DNA of 64,000 bases from Saccharibacter sp. EH611 (GCF_009834765.1 NZ_WVHP01000022.1:1-64000), one strand, 5' to 3'. Positions 27,286 through 37,987 are shown, counted from the first letter of the stretch. The notes: generated by a model not told the origin, from the sequence alone. Made by a program: numbers and translations.

Positions 27286-28296
27286 TTAGAACATCGCAAA
27301 AACAGCGCATTGCGGTGAAATTGAACGCGTTGTGTTATGACCAGCGACCGGCAGAATCACACCAACAAGCGCTCCAACATCAGCAGAGAAGTTATATTCA
27401 ATCGCGGGCCCCACATTAAAGGCACCAGACCACCCTGTCCGTGAATGAATATTCATCCCCGTATTGCGATTATACCCACGCAAGGTCGTTGACGATGACC
27501 ACGTATGATACAAATCCATGGCGAAAACCCAGCGCTTGGTAATTCCCAGCTCAACCGATCCCCCTTCATTCCCAAAAGGCCCTGGGTGAGCGCGTCCAGA
27601 GAAGCCCATCTCTGTCCCATAGCTTGAAATGTTGCGTAACCGCGCACTCGTCACAGGCTGCCGCCCCTGCGCCCAAAGACGAATACGCATCGCATGCTTA
27701 AAGAAAGGCAACGCAAATTGCGTGTGCAACCCATAACGGATAAACCACGCCCCCTGCCCCACACCTTCTGATGCATTGGCAAGATTGCTATAATCCCCTG
27801 TTGGAGCATTAAATCCCAGATACACCGAAACGGAAGGTGTATAATGCGGTGTCAGACGATACTCGAACTCAACAGGCAGGTCATTAAATTTTAGACCTGA
27901 CCTCTTCGCATGATTCCCCCAACTGTAACTGTAATCCGGCAACAAATAAAAAGACAAATGGCTCGTTAAACCATATTTGAACAATGTATACTGAGAAATA
28001 GACTTTTGAGAGCCTACATTCTTATTCAAATGCCCGTTTGAACCAAAAGCGCCTGCAGGCAAACCTGCCGCGACATAAGGTTCTACAGCAATCATACCAG
28101 GAGCAGGCAAAGCTGGAGAAGGGGAATAAATCGACCCCGTATACCATTGCTCCGGAAGCGGTTTGTCCGCGCTTGTGTTCGTTGCTGCCGGTGTTGTTGC
28201 TGTTGCCGTATCAGCAGCTTGGGCTATGCCGACACAACCAACTGTCCAAAGAGTTACTCCAGACAGCACCAACGACATCCACAGGGATTTGTTCAT
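27286..28296 (-). CDS. exported outer-membrane beta-barrel protein (transporter-like)
   Basis: A 336-residue protein with a signal peptide of about 28 residues (MNKSLWMSLVLSGVTLW, Ala-Gln-Ala). The mature part alternates short amphipathic strands and ends in Phe, the usual outer-membrane barrel signal. The pattern of aromatic strands and the GFNAPTGDYSN turn resemble the MetA/phenol-degradation transporter family (Pfam Phenol_MetA_deg), though I am not certain. I start at the ATG at 28296; a frame to 28377 runs into the end of tldD. It may be cotranscribed with tldD, 62 bases away. Confidence 0.8.
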   Translation of the reverse strand: MNKSLWMSLVLSGVTLWTVGCVGIAQAADTATATTPAATNTSADKPLPEQWYTGSIYSPSPALPAPGMIAVEPYVAAGLPAGAFGSNGHLNKNVGSQKSISQYTLFKYGLTSHLSFYLLPDYSYSWGNHAKRSGLKFNDLPVEFEYRLTPHYTPSVSVYLGFNAPTGDYSNLANASEGVGQGAWFIRYGLHTQFALPFFKHAMRIRLWAQGRQPVTSARLRNISSYGTEMGFSGRAHPGPFGNEGGSVELGITKRWVFAMDLYHTWSSSTTLRGYNRNTGMNIHSRTGWSGAFNVGPAIEYNFSADVGALVGVILPVAGHNTTRSISPQCAVFAMF

Positions 28297-28357
28297 ATAC
28301 GGACAAACCTTGTTAAAGAAAAATTTATGAGAGTTAACGATTACGCCATCAAAAGAA

Positions 28358-29839
28358 TTAAGATGCAAGTCCCCCAACCGTTAAACCTTCAACTTTCATT
28401 ACAGGCTGCCCCACGCCAACGGGCACACCTTGCCCTGCTTTGCCACATGTGCCGATGCCCGGATCCAGTTTCATCTTAGGCCCAATCATTGAAATACCGC
28501 GCATTACTGCCGATCCGCTGCCGATCAATGTGGCACCTGTTACAGGTGTTGTAATTTTACCATCCTCAATCAAATAGGCTTCAGATGTAGCAAAAACAAA
28601 TTTTCCAGACGTAATATCGACCTGCCCGCCTCCAAAATTGACGGCATAAAGTCCTTTTTTGGTCGAGCGGATCATCTCTTCTTCAGAGGATTTTCCTCCT
28701 GTCATTACTGTATTTGTCATACGCGGCATCGGCGCATGTGCATAGGATTCTCGACGTCCATTTCCTGTTGAAGACTGTCCCATCAACCGCGCATTAAGAC
28801 GATCCTGCATATAAGAGCGCAAAATTCCATCCTCAATCAGCACAGTACGTTGTGTGGCTGTTCCCTCATCGTCCATGGCCAGAGAACCTCGCCGTTCAAA
28901 AAGCGTACCATCATCAACAATCGTCACCCCAGGAGAGGCCACACGCTGGCCGATCTTACCGCTAAAGACAGATGTGCCTTTGCGATTAAAGTCACCTTCT
29001 AATCCATGTCCAACAGCTTCATGCAGCAAAATACCGGGCCAACCTGCCCCCAACACGACCGGCATATCCCCTGCAGGAGCTGGCACGGCCTCCAAATTCA
29101 CACAGGCTTGACGGAAAGCCTCTCGCACCATGCTTTGCCATGTCTGCGTTTGTATAAGGCGTGCAAGATTATAACGCCCCCCCTGCCCGGAACGCCCACT
29201 TTCACGCCGTCCCGCTTGCTCGACAATAATCGTTATATCCAACCGCACGAGAGGCCGCACATCCACCATAGGAGTCTCACGACCACCATTGAGGAAGTCA
29301 GGACGCATCACGCGCACAACCTGCCACTGCGTATGTAGAGTGGCATTAACCTGGACAACGCGCGGATCTAACCCACGCCCATAGGCATCAATCTCGCTTA
29401 AAAGAGAGGCGCGATCAGCAAACACACCATCTGTTAACGGGTGATCAGCCTTATAAAGCGCCTCACAGACGGGGATATCACTCTGTAATGATGGTTGCCC
29501 CACCCCTTCCTGAGTTGTGAGAAGCTGCAATCCCTCTGACGCGCGCTGCAACGCCTCTAGGCTTAATGTCCCAGAGTGGGCAAAGACAGTTTGCTCTCCT
29601 TGGACACCACGCAAACCAAATCCAGATGAACGCTGGAAGCCCGCTTGCCGGAGCACACCATTATCAAGGCCCAGTGTTTCACTCTCACGATATTCTAAAA
29701 AGAGCTCACCATCATCCATGCCCTTGAGGCGCCTCTGAAGCACCCCATCGACCTCGTCAGGGGTCCATGAAACAGCCGGATTGTTAAAAAAAATGTGATC
29801 CGAAACGTCGGATGCATCAGAAGAAAAAGACAAAACCAT
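28358..29839 (-). CDS. tldD: metalloprotease TldD
   Basis: A 493-residue zinc peptidase of the TldD/PmbA family. TldD pairs with TldE (PmbA) to cut unfolded peptides and antitoxins or to mature microcins. The metal motif HEAVGHGLEGDF (HExxxH) is near residue 275, and the C-terminal GIGTCGKAGQGVPVG block is present. tldE is not adjacent. No signal peptide. Length is slightly above the E. coli protein. Confidence 0.95.
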   Translation of the reverse strand: MVLSFSSDASDVSDHIFFNNPAVSWTPDEVDGVLQRRLKGMDDGELFLEYRESETLGLDNGVLRQAGFQRSSGFGLRGVQGEQTVFAHSGTLSLEALQRASEGLQLLTTQEGVGQPSLQSDIPVCEALYKADHPLTDGVFADRASLLSEIDAYGRGLDPRVVQVNATLHTQWQVVRVMRPDFLNGGRETPMVDVRPLVRLDITIIVEQAGRRESGRSGQGGRYNLARLIQTQTWQSMVREAFRQACVNLEAVPAPAGDMPVVLGAGWPGILLHEAVGHGLEGDFNRKGTSVFSGKIGQRVASPGVTIVDDGTLFERRGSLAMDDEGTATQRTVLIEDGILRSYMQDRLNARLMGQSSTGNGRRESYAHAPMPRMTNTVMTGGKSSEEEMIRSTKKGLYAVNFGGGQVDITSGKFVFATSEAYLIEDGKITTPVTGATLIGSGSAVMRGISMIGPKMKLDPGIGTCGKAGQGVPVGVGQPVMKVEGLTVGGLAS

Positions 29840-29993
29840 GCGGGAAACTCCAGCGAAAACAATGTGTAAAGAAAAAATAATCTAAAGGAAAAGATTCTTT
29901 CATAGGAAACATCATGGGCGCAACCTCTCGACATCAGCGCCAATGTCGCCTAATCGTTTTGGAAGCAGTTTAATCATGCGAAGGCACAAACCC

Positions 29994-31448
29994 ATGGCCA
30001 AAAAAGCAACATCCTCCTCCAAAAAAAGCGCTCCTAACAAAGCCGCTATCCAGCGCGTCTTTGATTTAATTGAAGAACACGGCGTTGAATTTGTTGATCT
30101 CCGTTTTACCGATCCCAAAGGGAAATGGCACCACACCACCCAAACGGTCGCCACCATTGAGGAAGATAGCTTCAAAGATGGTTTTATGTTTGATGGCTCC
30201 TCCATCCAAGGATGGAAAGCGATCAATGAATCTGACATGGTTCTCCTGCCAGATCCAGAAACAGCCGTTATGGACCCGTTCACGGCGCGTCCACAGCTTA
30301 TCCTGTTCTGCGATATTGTCGATCCACGCTCTAAAGGGTTCTATGCGCGCGATCCACGCTCCACAGCGCGTGCAGCAGAAGAATATCTGAAAAAAAGCGG
30401 CTTAGGCGACACAGCCTTCTTCGGCCCCGAGGCAGAATTCTTTATCTTTGACAATGTCGTCTTTGGCTCGGGTGAAAATTACAGCACCTACCGAGTGGAC
30501 AGCATTGAAGGGCCCGATGCCCCTCTGAAAGAATACCCAGAAGGGAATATGGGCCATCGCCCTGGTCGTAAAGGCGGGGATTTCCCTGTCCCACCCGTGG
30601 ATAGCGAAAATGACCTCCGTGCAGAAATGCTGGCGACAATGGGCGAGATGGGTCTTTCCATCGAAAAGCACCACCACGAAGTGGCTCGCAGCCAGCATGA
30701 GCTCGGCACCAGCTTTGCAACATTAGTGAAGTCGGCTGACTTCATGCAGATTTATAAATACTGTGTGCATAACGTTGCCCATTCCTACGGGAAAACAGCC
30801 ACCTTCATGCCAAAGCCCGTTGCTGATGATAATGGCACCGGCATGCATGTGCATCAGTCCATCTGGAAAGATGGCAAGCCTTGTTTTGCAGGAAAAGGCT
30901 ATGCTGAGCTTTCTGATGAAGCCCTGTATTATATCGGTGGGATCATCAAGCACGCTAAGGCACTGAACGCGTTCACCAACCCGTCCACAAACTCCTATAA
31001 GCGTTTGATTCCAGGGTTTGAAGCACCAGTGCTGTTGGCGTATTCCTCAGCGAACCGCTCTGCGGCGTGTCGTATTCCTCATTCGGTTGGCCCAAAAGCC
31101 AAGCGCGTGGAAGTCCGCTTCCCCGACCCAACGGCTAACCCTTACCTCGCCTTTAGTGCGATGCTGATGGCCGGCCTAGACGGGATCCGCAACAAGATCC
31201 ACCCTGGCGAAGCGATGGATAAGGATCTTTACGCGCTGCCCCCTGAAGAGCTTAGCCAAATCCCAACGGTTTGCGGTTCTCTGCGTGAAGCGCTGGAAGC
31301 TCTTAAAGAAGACCACGCCTTCTTGCTGGAAGGAGATGTCTTCTCCAAAGATCAGATCGAGAGCTATATCGACCTGAAATGGGAAGATGTGTATCGCTTC
31401 GAACACGCTCCACACCCTGTTGAGTTTGAGATGTATTACTCCGTCTAA
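29994..31448 (+). CDS. glnA: glutamine synthetase, type I
   Basis: Makes glutamine from glutamate, ammonia and ATP. The 484-residue protein has the family blocks [25 protein letters not shown], the [14 protein letters not shown] active-site region and NRSAACRIP. The adenylylation Tyr is kept, but its context is DLYALPPEE where E. coli has NLYDLPPEE. The first 18 residues are a Lys/Ser/Ala tail before the usual start of the domain. I chose the ATG at 29994; 29976 is possible. glnB, often just upstream, is missing here. A strong terminator follows. Confidence 0.96.
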   Translation: MAKKATSSSKKSAPNKAAIQRVFDLIEEHGVEFVDLRFTDPKGKWHHTTQTVATIEEDSFKDGFMFDGSSIQGWKAINESDMVLLPDPETAVMDPFTARPQLILFCDIVDPRSKGFYARDPRSTARAAEEYLKKSGLGDTAFFGPEAEFFIFDNVVFGSGENYSTYRVDSIEGPDAPLKEYPEGNMGHRPGRKGGDFPVPPVDSENDLRAEMLATMGEMGLSIEKHHHEVARSQHELGTSFATLVKSADFMQIYKYCVHNVAHSYGKTATFMPKPVADDNGTGMHVHQSIWKDGKPCFAGKGYAELSDEALYYIGGIIKHAKALNAFTNPSTNSYKRLIPGFEAPVLLAYSSANRSAACRIPHSVGPKAKRVEVRFPDPTANPYLAFSAMLMAGLDGIRNKIHPGEAMDKDLYALPPEELSQIPTVCGSLREALEALKEDHAFLLEGDVFSKDQIESYIDLKWEDVYRFEHAPHPVEFEMYYSV

Positions 31449-31483
31449 TCCTTATCGGGAAAAAACCTGTAAAACATCTATAG

Positions 31484-31518
31484 AAACCCCCGCCTTTCTG
31501 TTGAGAGGCGGGGGTTTT
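31484..31518 (+). terminator. glnA terminator
   Basis: Perfect 12-base arms AAACCCCCGCCT and AGGCGGGGGTTT with a 10-base loop and T run. Confidence 0.92.
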
Positions 31519-31836
31519 GTAATCAGAGATAATTCTATCACTCTTCTGCCTGTCTGGCAAAACACTACCTCAGCGTCCTGTATCTCCGATCATAGGCTCG
31601 TCATTCACTGAGAACGTTCATAATGCACGCATAATATTTTGTTCACGATACTCCATGCTAATCGCAAATGCGTAAACAGGACTCCTCTCTTTCCTCAGCT
31701 TTAACATACAAAAAGTGCATCATGAGAGTTCTCGTCTTTCAGACGCTGTACAATTCGCCCAAGCCCTAAGCATCATCACAGAACGCCCCTGCAACAAGCA
31801 GGCTAAACAACGTCGGTCAGCTTTCCACCCAATATA

Positions 31837-31871
31837 AAAAAGGCGTGCTCGGGAAAAAGAGCACGCCTTTT
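31837..31871 (-). terminator. terminator of the ROK kinase operon
   Basis: Arms AAAAGGCGTGCTC and GAGCACGCCTTTT, perfect over 13 bases, with an A/T flank suited to the minus strand. Confidence 0.88.
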
Positions 31872-31902
31872 AAGCATAACCACCTGCGAAATCAGACAAT
31901 CC

Positions 31903-32859
31903 TTACTCTTCAGTCGGAGCGCCTGTTTCACTGACATCCCACAACCAAGCAGCCCCACGCACGCCAGAGCTATCGCCGTGACGATTTTGCACGATTGGCG
32001 TTGTGCAAGGAGAGGTAATCACATGCCGTGGTAACAGCTTCGGCACGCGCTGGTAGATGGATTGGAGGTTCGACACTCCACCACCCAGCACAATCACGTC
32101 TGGGTCAAGGAAATTGACAATCTGTCCGCAAGCCCGAGCAAAACGATCCATGTAGAGATCTAACGCACGGATAGCCGCTTCATCTCCATTTTTGGCGGCA
32201 TCCTCAATCCCATTAGGGGAACGGTTGCCTTCGCCTTTCCATTCCGCAGCGAGCGCTGGGCCGCAAAGATAACGCTCCTGACAGCCTTCATTACCGCAGA
32301 AACATTTCCGCAAAGGAAGGTCATCCTTCGTTGCCCATGGCAAAGGAATATGGCCCCATTCACCTGCAATGTGATGATGACCTGAGAGGATGCGTGCATT
32401 CGCAACAATGCCGCCGCCCATTCCGGTGCCAATGATTACACCCAGCACAGTCCCATAGCCGGCACCAGCACCATCCGCGGCCTCTGACAGCGCAAAGCAA
32501 TTTGCATCATTTTCAATGCGTACGGGACGGTCGAGCGCTTTTTCAATATCCGCTTTAAAGGGATTATTATTCAGCCATGTTGCATTGGAATTACGCACCA
32601 ACCCTGTCTCAGGCGACAGAGATCCTGGAATACCAATGCCCAGCGTAGAAGAAGGCTGCGTTGCTGAAATGCGGTGAGCCGGAACGCAACCGATCGTCTG
32701 CTCTGCTTTGAGCACGAGGTCACGCACAGCCAACACAGCTTCATCATATTTGCCGGGGTTGGGCACACGCTCACGCAGCACTTCTTTGTCTGCACGATCA
32801 AGGGCGAGCACTTCAATCTTTGTGCCACCGAAATCAATTCCTAGGCGATAATCGGCCAT
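31903..32859 (-). CDS. ROK-family sugar kinase, probable fructokinase
   Basis: A 318-residue ROK kinase. The ATP-binding DFGGTKIEV is at residues 9-17, the catalytic Asp is in ENDANCFAL, and the zinc site is formed by the His of AGEWGH and by KCFCGNEGCQE. The start (GIDFGGTKIEVLALD, VPNP) resembles E. coli Mak, a fructokinase, so fructose is the likely substrate; glucose or N-acetylglucosamine cannot be excluded. It lies 17 bases after the monooxygenase-like gene and may be cotranscribed with it. Confidence 0.9.
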   Translation of the reverse strand: MADYRLGIDFGGTKIEVLALDRADKEVLRERVPNPGKYDEAVLAVRDLVLKAEQTIGCVPAHRISATQPSSTLGIGIPGSLSPETGLVRNSNATWLNNNPFKADIEKALDRPVRIENDANCFALSEAADGAGAGYGTVLGVIIGTGMGGGIVANARILSGHHHIAGEWGHIPLPWATKDDLPLRKCFCGNEGCQERYLCGPALAAEWKGEGNRSPNGIEDAAKNGDEAAIRALDLYMDRFARACGQIVNFLDPDVIVLGGGVSNLQSIYQRVPKLLPRHVITSPCTTPIVQNRHGDSSGVRGAAWLWDVSETGAPTEE

Positions 32860-32876
32860 AGCCTGTTACCTCCGTC

Positions 32877-33179
32877 TTATGCTTTTGGTTCAAGTGGTTG
32901 TGTTTTAAACACGTCTAGCTGAGCGCCCTGACTCTTCACTTGCTCGACCAATTCACCAAAGTGAGCGGAAGCAAGATGCGTTTCAAAGCCGGACTGTGAC
33001 GCCCAAATTTCACTCACAGTAAAACGACCGACCTTTTCAAGATCCCGTGAAATTTCATAGCGCTTGCACGCCTCTTCTTTCAAAGAAAAAGCAGCGCAGC
33101 GTTGCACGGCTTGTTCTAACGCAGGAGCTTTATCCGCATCCGTCGTAACGATAGCGAGAATATGAATAGCGTCACTCAT
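32877..33179 (-). CDS. antibiotic biosynthesis monooxygenase (ABM)-domain protein
   Basis: A 100-residue dimeric alpha-beta barrel protein with an ABM domain (family of quinol monooxygenase YgiN and heme-degrading IsdG). The typical ACKRYEISRDLEKVGRFTVSEIW block with a later HLASAHFGELV is present. The start at 33179 has AGGAT about 10 bases upstream; a frame to 33215 is unlikely. The function cannot be narrowed further; a redox-stress or quinone role is a family-based guess. Confidence 0.85.
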   Translation of the reverse strand: MSDAIHILAIVTTDADKAPALEQAVQRCAAFSLKEEACKRYEISRDLEKVGRFTVSEIWASQSGFETHLASAHFGELVEQVKSQGAQLDVFKTQPLEPKA

Positions 33180-33292
33180 GGTGAAATATCCTTTCCTATA
33201 GTGCTCTCCCTGCATGGCCTGCTTTCACGTCAGTGACAAGCACATGATTGGGATAACATCTATTGATGGCACAACACGCCCAGCGCGTTTGC

Positions 33293-36151
33293 CTAGTTCT
33301 GTGTATCCGAAACATAAGAGGCAATATCAGGGCAGGAACAAATCAAATTCCGATCACCCCAGACATTGTCAATCCGCCCCACAGCTGGCCAATATTTATC
33401 AATCTCTGTTCCAGCAGGATAGACCCCCTCATAGCGACTATAACGCCGCGGCCATTCAGACGTGAGGTCAGCCGCCGTATGAGGGGCATAGGAAAGAGGC
33501 GTTTCCTCATACGAACGTTCTCCCGTTTCAATCAACGCAATCTCTTCACGGATAGAGAGCATCGCCTGACAAAAACGATCCAGCTCCCACCGGCTTTCAG
33601 ACTCGGTTGGTTCAATCATCACCGTTCCCGGCACAGGGAAGCTGACGGTTGGCGCATGGAAGCCATAATCAATGAGACGCTTGGTAATATCATCAACCGT
33701 CACCCCGGCTTTTTCCTTAAGCGGACGCAGGTCGAGGATACATTCATGTGCTGTAAAGCCACGCTCTCCACGGAAGAGCACCTCATAAGCCCCTTCAAGC
33801 CGTTTAGCGATGTAGTTCGCATTCAGCACCGCCACAATGGAGGCTTGGCGTAAGCCTTCATCGCCCATCATCATGATATAGGCAGCTGAAATCGGCAGAA
33901 CTGACGCAGACCCATAAGGGGCCGCTGAAATACGCGCACCATCAGCCTCACCTGTAGGTAGATAAGGGGCAAGATGCGCCCCCACGCCAATCGGCCCCAT
34001 CCCCGGGCCACCGCCACCATGAGGAACGCAGAAGGTTTTGTGCAGGTTAAAGTGAGAGACATCCGCTCCATACTTCCCCGGGCGCGCTAAACCAACCTGC
34101 GCATTTAAGTTGGCCCCATCAAGATAAACCTGTCCGCCAGCCTCATGCACCAACGCGCAGATTTCTGTGATGCGTTCTTCAAACACACCATGAGTTGAGG
34201 GATACGTCACCATCACAGCGGCTACCTCGCCTTCATACTGAGCGAGCTTCGCTTTAAGATCGGCAACATCCACATTCCCAGCGTCATCACAGGCTACGAC
34301 AACCACTGTCATCCCTGCCATCTGGGCAGAGGCCGGGTTCGTGCCATGAGCTGATGCCGGGATAAGGCACACATGGCGCTGTCCTTGGCCATGAGCCCGA
34401 TGATACGCCGCAATGGCCATCAGCCCAGCAAACTCACCTTGAGCACCAGAGTTGGGCTGTAACGATACGGCATCATAGCCTGATAGCGTGCACAGTGCTT
34501 TTTCAAGATACGCATACAGCTCGCTATAGCCTTGCTTTTGATCCTCTGGCGCAAAAGGATGAATACGCCCAAATTCTGGCCATGTAATCGGCATCATCGC
34601 TGTGGCGGGATTGAGCTTCATCGTGCAGGAGCCTAAGGGGATCATGCTCCGATCTAAAGCGAGATCCTTATCCGCCAAGCGACGCATATAGCGCATCATA
34701 TCTGTTTCAGAATGATAACGATGGAAGATAGGATGTGTTAGAAAGTCTCCCTGACGGCACAAAGGCGCTGGAAGCCCTTCGTCGCCTACGGAAAGCTCTT
34801 TTTCAAAGTCTGCTAGACGAGCATCATCAGCCCCTGCACAACGCCATAAAGCACGGATCGTCTCTACCTGCGTGGTTTCATCACAGGAGATACCAACGCG
34901 CCCAGCGCCCATATCACGCAGATTAATGCCGGCCTGGCGCGCTTTGTCCAAAAACGCTTCAGCCTGCGTGCTGAGCTCTAACGTGATGGTATCAAAGAAG
35001 TGCGTGTTACCGCGCGTTATCCCAAGCACCTTAAAACCAGCCGCTAGAATAGAGGTGAAACGATGGATCCGCGTTGCAATCGCCTGCAATCCTTCTGGCC
35101 CATGATAAAGCGCATAAAAACCTGACAACATGGCTGGAAGCGCTTGAGCCGTACAAATGTTGGAGGTCGCCTTTTCACGGCGAATATGCTGCTCACGCGT
35201 TTGCAGTGCCAACCGTAACGCAGGCTTACCTGCACGATCACGCGACACACCAACGATCCGCCCAGGAATAGAGCGCTTATACGCATCCTTTGTTGCCATA
35301 AAGGCAGCATGGGGCCCACCGTTGCCCAGCGGCATGCCATAACGCTGCATAGATCCCACAGCAATATCAGCACCTAATGCTTGCGGGGATTCCAGCAACA
35401 CAAGCGCCATGGGGTCACATAGAAGCGTTACGATGGCTTCTTGCTGATGCAGCGCGTCGATCCATGCACGTGGGTCACGCACCTCCCCCGATGACCCCGG
35501 ATAAGACAACAACGCCCCAAAGAACGGCCTTTCTGGGATGCCACCTTCGAGGGACGCTACCTCAATCTCCCACCCTTGAGGGCGGGCACGCGTTTGCATC
35601 ACAGAGAGCACCTGCGGATGAATATCTTGATCCACAAGAAAACGATTGGAGCGTTTTTTCCCCACACGATAGGCCATTGCCATGGCTTCCGCACAGGCTG
35701 TTGCATCATCGAGCAAGGACGCATTGGCAACAGGCATTCCCGTTAAGTCACTGACCAGGGTTTGGAAGTTAAGCAGCGCTTCCAAACGCCCTTGGCTGAT
35801 CTCTGGTTGGTAGGGCGTATAAGCCGTGTACCAGGCAGGGTTTTCCAACACGTTACGCATCACGACGGACGGCATAAACGTATCGTAATAGCCCTGCCCA
35901 ATCATAGACGTCATGGGGCGGTTCTTCCGCGCCATACGCCGTAAACGTTCAATGGCATCTGCCTCACTCACCCCCGGGCCAATGCTCGCCCCTTTGATGG
36001 ACGGGCGAATGCTCTGAGGCACGACCTGATCAACCAGCTCATCAAGGTTTTTTAAGCCCAGTATCTGAAGCATCTCCTGCTGATCCGCAGGGCTGGGGCC
36101 ATTATGGCGCCGACTGAAAGGAACGATTTGTTCAGGCCAACAAAGAGACAT
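33293..36151 (-). CDS. gcvP: glycine dehydrogenase (decarboxylating), P protein
   Basis: The 952-residue single-chain P protein of the glycine cleavage system. It decarboxylates glycine with pyridoxal phosphate and passes the aminomethyl group to GcvH. The PLP-Lys is in [16 protein letters not shown], near residue 700. The N- and C-halves that are separate proteins in some bacteria are fused here. It is last of the riboswitch-controlled set gcvT-gcvH-gcvP. A run of nine G (plus strand) lies between gcvH and gcvP. Confidence 0.97.
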   Translation of the reverse strand: MSLCWPEQIVPFSRRHNGPSPADQQEMLQILGLKNLDELVDQVVPQSIRPSIKGASIGPGVSEADAIERLRRMARKNRPMTSMIGQGYYDTFMPSVVMRNVLENPAWYTAYTPYQPEISQGRLEALLNFQTLVSDLTGMPVANASLLDDATACAEAMAMAYRVGKKRSNRFLVDQDIHPQVLSVMQTRARPQGWEIEVASLEGGIPERPFFGALLSYPGSSGEVRDPRAWIDALHQQEAIVTLLCDPMALVLLESPQALGADIAVGSMQRYGMPLGNGGPHAAFMATKDAYKRSIPGRIVGVSRDRAGKPALRLALQTREQHIRREKATSNICTAQALPAMLSGFYALYHGPEGLQAIATRIHRFTSILAAGFKVLGITRGNTHFFDTITLELSTQAEAFLDKARQAGINLRDMGAGRVGISCDETTQVETIRALWRCAGADDARLADFEKELSVGDEGLPAPLCRQGDFLTHPIFHRYHSETDMMRYMRRLADKDLALDRSMIPLGSCTMKLNPATAMMPITWPEFGRIHPFAPEDQKQGYSELYAYLEKALCTLSGYDAVSLQPNSGAQGEFAGLMAIAAYHRAHGQGQRHVCLIPASAHGTNPASAQMAGMTVVVVACDDAGNVDVADLKAKLAQYEGEVAAVMVTYPSTHGVFEERITEICALVHEAGGQVYLDGANLNAQVGLARPGKYGADVSHFNLHKTFCVPHGGGGPGMGPIGVGAHLAPYLPTGEADGARISAAPYGSASVLPISAAYIMMMGDEGLRQASIVAVLNANYIAKRLEGAYEVLFRGERGFTAHECILDLRPLKEKAGVTVDDITKRLIDYGFHAPTVSFPVPGTVMIEPTESESRWELDRFCQAMLSIREEIALIETGERSYEETPLSYAPHTAADLTSEWPRRYSRYEGVYPAGTEIDKYWPAVGRIDNVWGDRNLICSCPDIASYVSDTQN

Positions 36152-36168
36152 CGGGGCTGCTCCACCAA

Positions 36169-36177
36169 GGGGGGGGG
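36169..36177. repeat. nine-G homopolymer between gcvH and gcvP
   Basis: A run of nine G on the plus strand (nine C in the transcript), about 20 bases before the gcvP ATG. Such tracts are prone to slippage and can change spacing or RNA structure near a start codon. It is outside coding sequence. Confidence 0.8.
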
Positions 36178-36196
36178 TAAAAGAACGATAAGCTTC

Positions 36197-36559
36197 TTAG
36201 AGTTTCTTATAATCTTCCGCACTCAGCAGCGTGTTAAACGCTTCTGGGTCGTCCAGCTTTACGGTCAAAATCCACCCTTTCCCCTCTGGATCACCATTGA
36301 TCAAAGCAGGATCATCCGTCAGCGCACTATTGAAGCTCTCCACCGTTGCGGCCAAAGGCGTATAAATATCGGAAGCCGCTTTAACAGACTCCACAACGGC
36401 AACCGCTTCTCCGTCTTTAAGGTGCGTGCCAACATCTTTGGCTTCAACAAACACAACATCGCCCAGCTCTTCAGCGGCATGGGCCGTAATCCCGATGGTT
36501 GCCGTATCGCCATTTTCAAGACGCACCCATTCATGCGTTTCGGTATAACGTGTGGTCAT
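36197..36559 (-). CDS. gcvH: glycine cleavage system H protein
   Basis: A 120-residue lipoyl carrier. The lipoylated Lys is residue 60 in VVESVKAASDIYTP. It shuttles the aminomethyl intermediate between the P, T and L proteins. It lies 24 bases after gcvT and about 45 bases before gcvP on the same strand. Confidence 0.97.
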   Translation of the reverse strand: MTTRYTETHEWVRLENGDTATIGITAHAAEELGDVVFVEAKDVGTHLKDGEAVAVVESVKAASDIYTPLAATVESFNSALTDDPALINGDPEGKGWILTVKLDDPEAFNTLLSAEDYKKL

Positions 36560-36583
36560 AATAACCGTCCTTATTGTGAAAAA

Positions 36584-37717
36584 TTAACGCTTAAACCCAG
36601 CGGGGACAAACGGCATACGACGCACGACAACCGGCACCATACGCCCACGCAATGACGCAAAAAGCGGCGTATCAAGCACTGCCTTCTCCTTGCTGACATA
36701 GCCCATCGCAACAGGGCCACCGACCGTCGGGCCAAAGCCCCCAGAGCTGACACGACCAACCTTTTCTGTCCCGGCCTCATCAGAAAAGAGCTCCACCCCC
36801 GCGCGAATAGGCGCACGCCCTTCAGGGAGAAGACCAACGCGTTTACGATACACGCCTGTCTCTAATTGCTGAGCGATCGTCTCTGCTCCAGGATACCCTC
36901 CTGCTCGCTCTCCACCGGGACGGCGGCTCTTTTGGATTGACCAAACAAGTGACGCTTCAACAGGGGTCGTCGTGGTATTCAGATCTTGACCATAAAGACA
37001 CAACCCCGCCTCTAGACGGAGTGAATCCCGAGCCCCCAAGCCAATCGGCGCAACATCAGGATAGTCTAACAGCTTTCGAGCCACAGCCGCCGCTTGATCG
37101 GCAGGTAGCCCCAGCTCAAAGCCATCTTCACCCGTATAGCCTGAACGCGAGAGCGTCACGGCAACACCATCAAGGGTTGTATCCACACAATCCATAAACC
37201 GCATCGCGGCCGCTTGAGGGAAGAGATCAACAATGACATCCACCGCTTTCGGCCCTTGAAGAGCGAGAAGAGCGCGATCAAACTGTCGAATGACGTGGCA
37301 GTCTTCTGCCAGCTGCTTTTCAATATAAGCAGCGTCACTATCCTTATTGGCTGCATTAACAACAGCGAATAGATCACCCGCTTGCCGCGCAACCATCAGA
37401 TCATCACGAATGCCACCCTGCTCATTGGTCAGAAGCGCGTAACGCTGCCGCCCTTCAGGCAAAGCGATAAAGTCCATCGGCACAAGCGTTTCAAACGCTG
37501 CGGCAGCCTCAGCTCCGCCGCCAGAACGCGGGCGAATACGAAGCTGCCCCATATGAGACACATCAAACAATCCCGCCTTATGGCGCGTATGCTGATGTTC
37601 TTCCATCACACCCATCGGGTATTGAACGGGCATCTCATAACCCGCAAAAGGCACCATTTTGGCACCAAGTGAAACGTGGAGATCGTAAAGAGGTGTGTGC
37701 TTGAGAGGTTCGTTCAT
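36584..37717 (-). CDS. gcvT: aminomethyltransferase, glycine cleavage T protein
   Basis: A 377-residue enzyme moving the one-carbon unit from GcvH to tetrahydrofolate with release of ammonia. Visible parts: TPLYDLHVSLGAKMVPFAGY at the N-terminus, FDVSHMGQ, the SRSGYTGEDGFELG block and LEAGLCLYG. I start at 37717, where family members begin; an in-frame ATG at 37756 would add 13 residues. Neither has a good Shine-Dalgarno sequence. It is the first gene after the tandem glycine riboswitch. Confidence 0.95.
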   Translation of the reverse strand: MNEPLKHTPLYDLHVSLGAKMVPFAGYEMPVQYPMGVMEEHQHTRHKAGLFDVSHMGQLRIRPRSGGGAEAAAAFETLVPMDFIALPEGRQRYALLTNEQGGIRDDLMVARQAGDLFAVVNAANKDSDAAYIEKQLAEDCHVIRQFDRALLALQGPKAVDVIVDLFPQAAAMRFMDCVDTTLDGVAVTLSRSGYTGEDGFELGLPADQAAAVARKLLDYPDVAPIGLGARDSLRLEAGLCLYGQDLNTTTTPVEASLVWSIQKSRRPGGERAGGYPGAETIAQQLETGVYRKRVGLLPEGRAPIRAGVELFSDEAGTEKVGRVSSGGFGPTVGGPVAMGYVSKEKAVLDTPLFASLRGRMVPVVVRRMPFVPAGFKR

Positions 37718-37779
37718 CAGAGGGATGACCCCGGCAAAAATTGGACAAAACCACATCGCAGACTTTTTCAGCCTGCGAC

Positions 37780-37940
37780 ACAGCCCCTTCTGTCCTTCTG
37801 CCTGAGATCATTATCCCATCGGCGGATGCTAACGCACCTCTCTCCAGAATAACCTCTCGTTTCGGTTCATTTGCCTGAGAGTTTCCGGGGCGGTTGCTCC
37901 TTCGGCGCTGGCATTGTTAGCCAGTCTCTCCCGTAACGAG
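37780..37940 (-). promoter_or_regulatory. tandem glycine riboswitch ahead of gcvTHP
   Basis: Two glycine aptamers lie in series on the minus strand. The first (about 37940-37864) has GGGAGAG, GCGCCGAAGGAGCAA and ACTCTCAGGCAAA; the second (about 37850-37785) has TGGAGAGAGG, CCGCCGATGGG and ATCTCAGGCAGAAGGAC. The short linker between them is as usual for cooperative pairs. A weak hairpin (CGCAG...CTGCG, 37758-37778) follows and may be the expression platform. Glycine binding normally switches gcv expression on, so that excess glycine is broken down. Confidence 0.93.
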
Positions 37941-37987
37941 AGCTTCACTGTGCCAGTATCTCCAGAAGCTGACAATCTCTCTTCTCT

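Larger units (their letters stand above)
31449..31902. other. gene-free stretch between glnA and the ROK kinase gene
   Basis: About 450 bases. It holds the glnA terminator (31484-31518) and the ROK kinase terminator (31837-31871). Between them (31519-31836) I see no gene, repeat or RNA. Confidence 0.6.
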
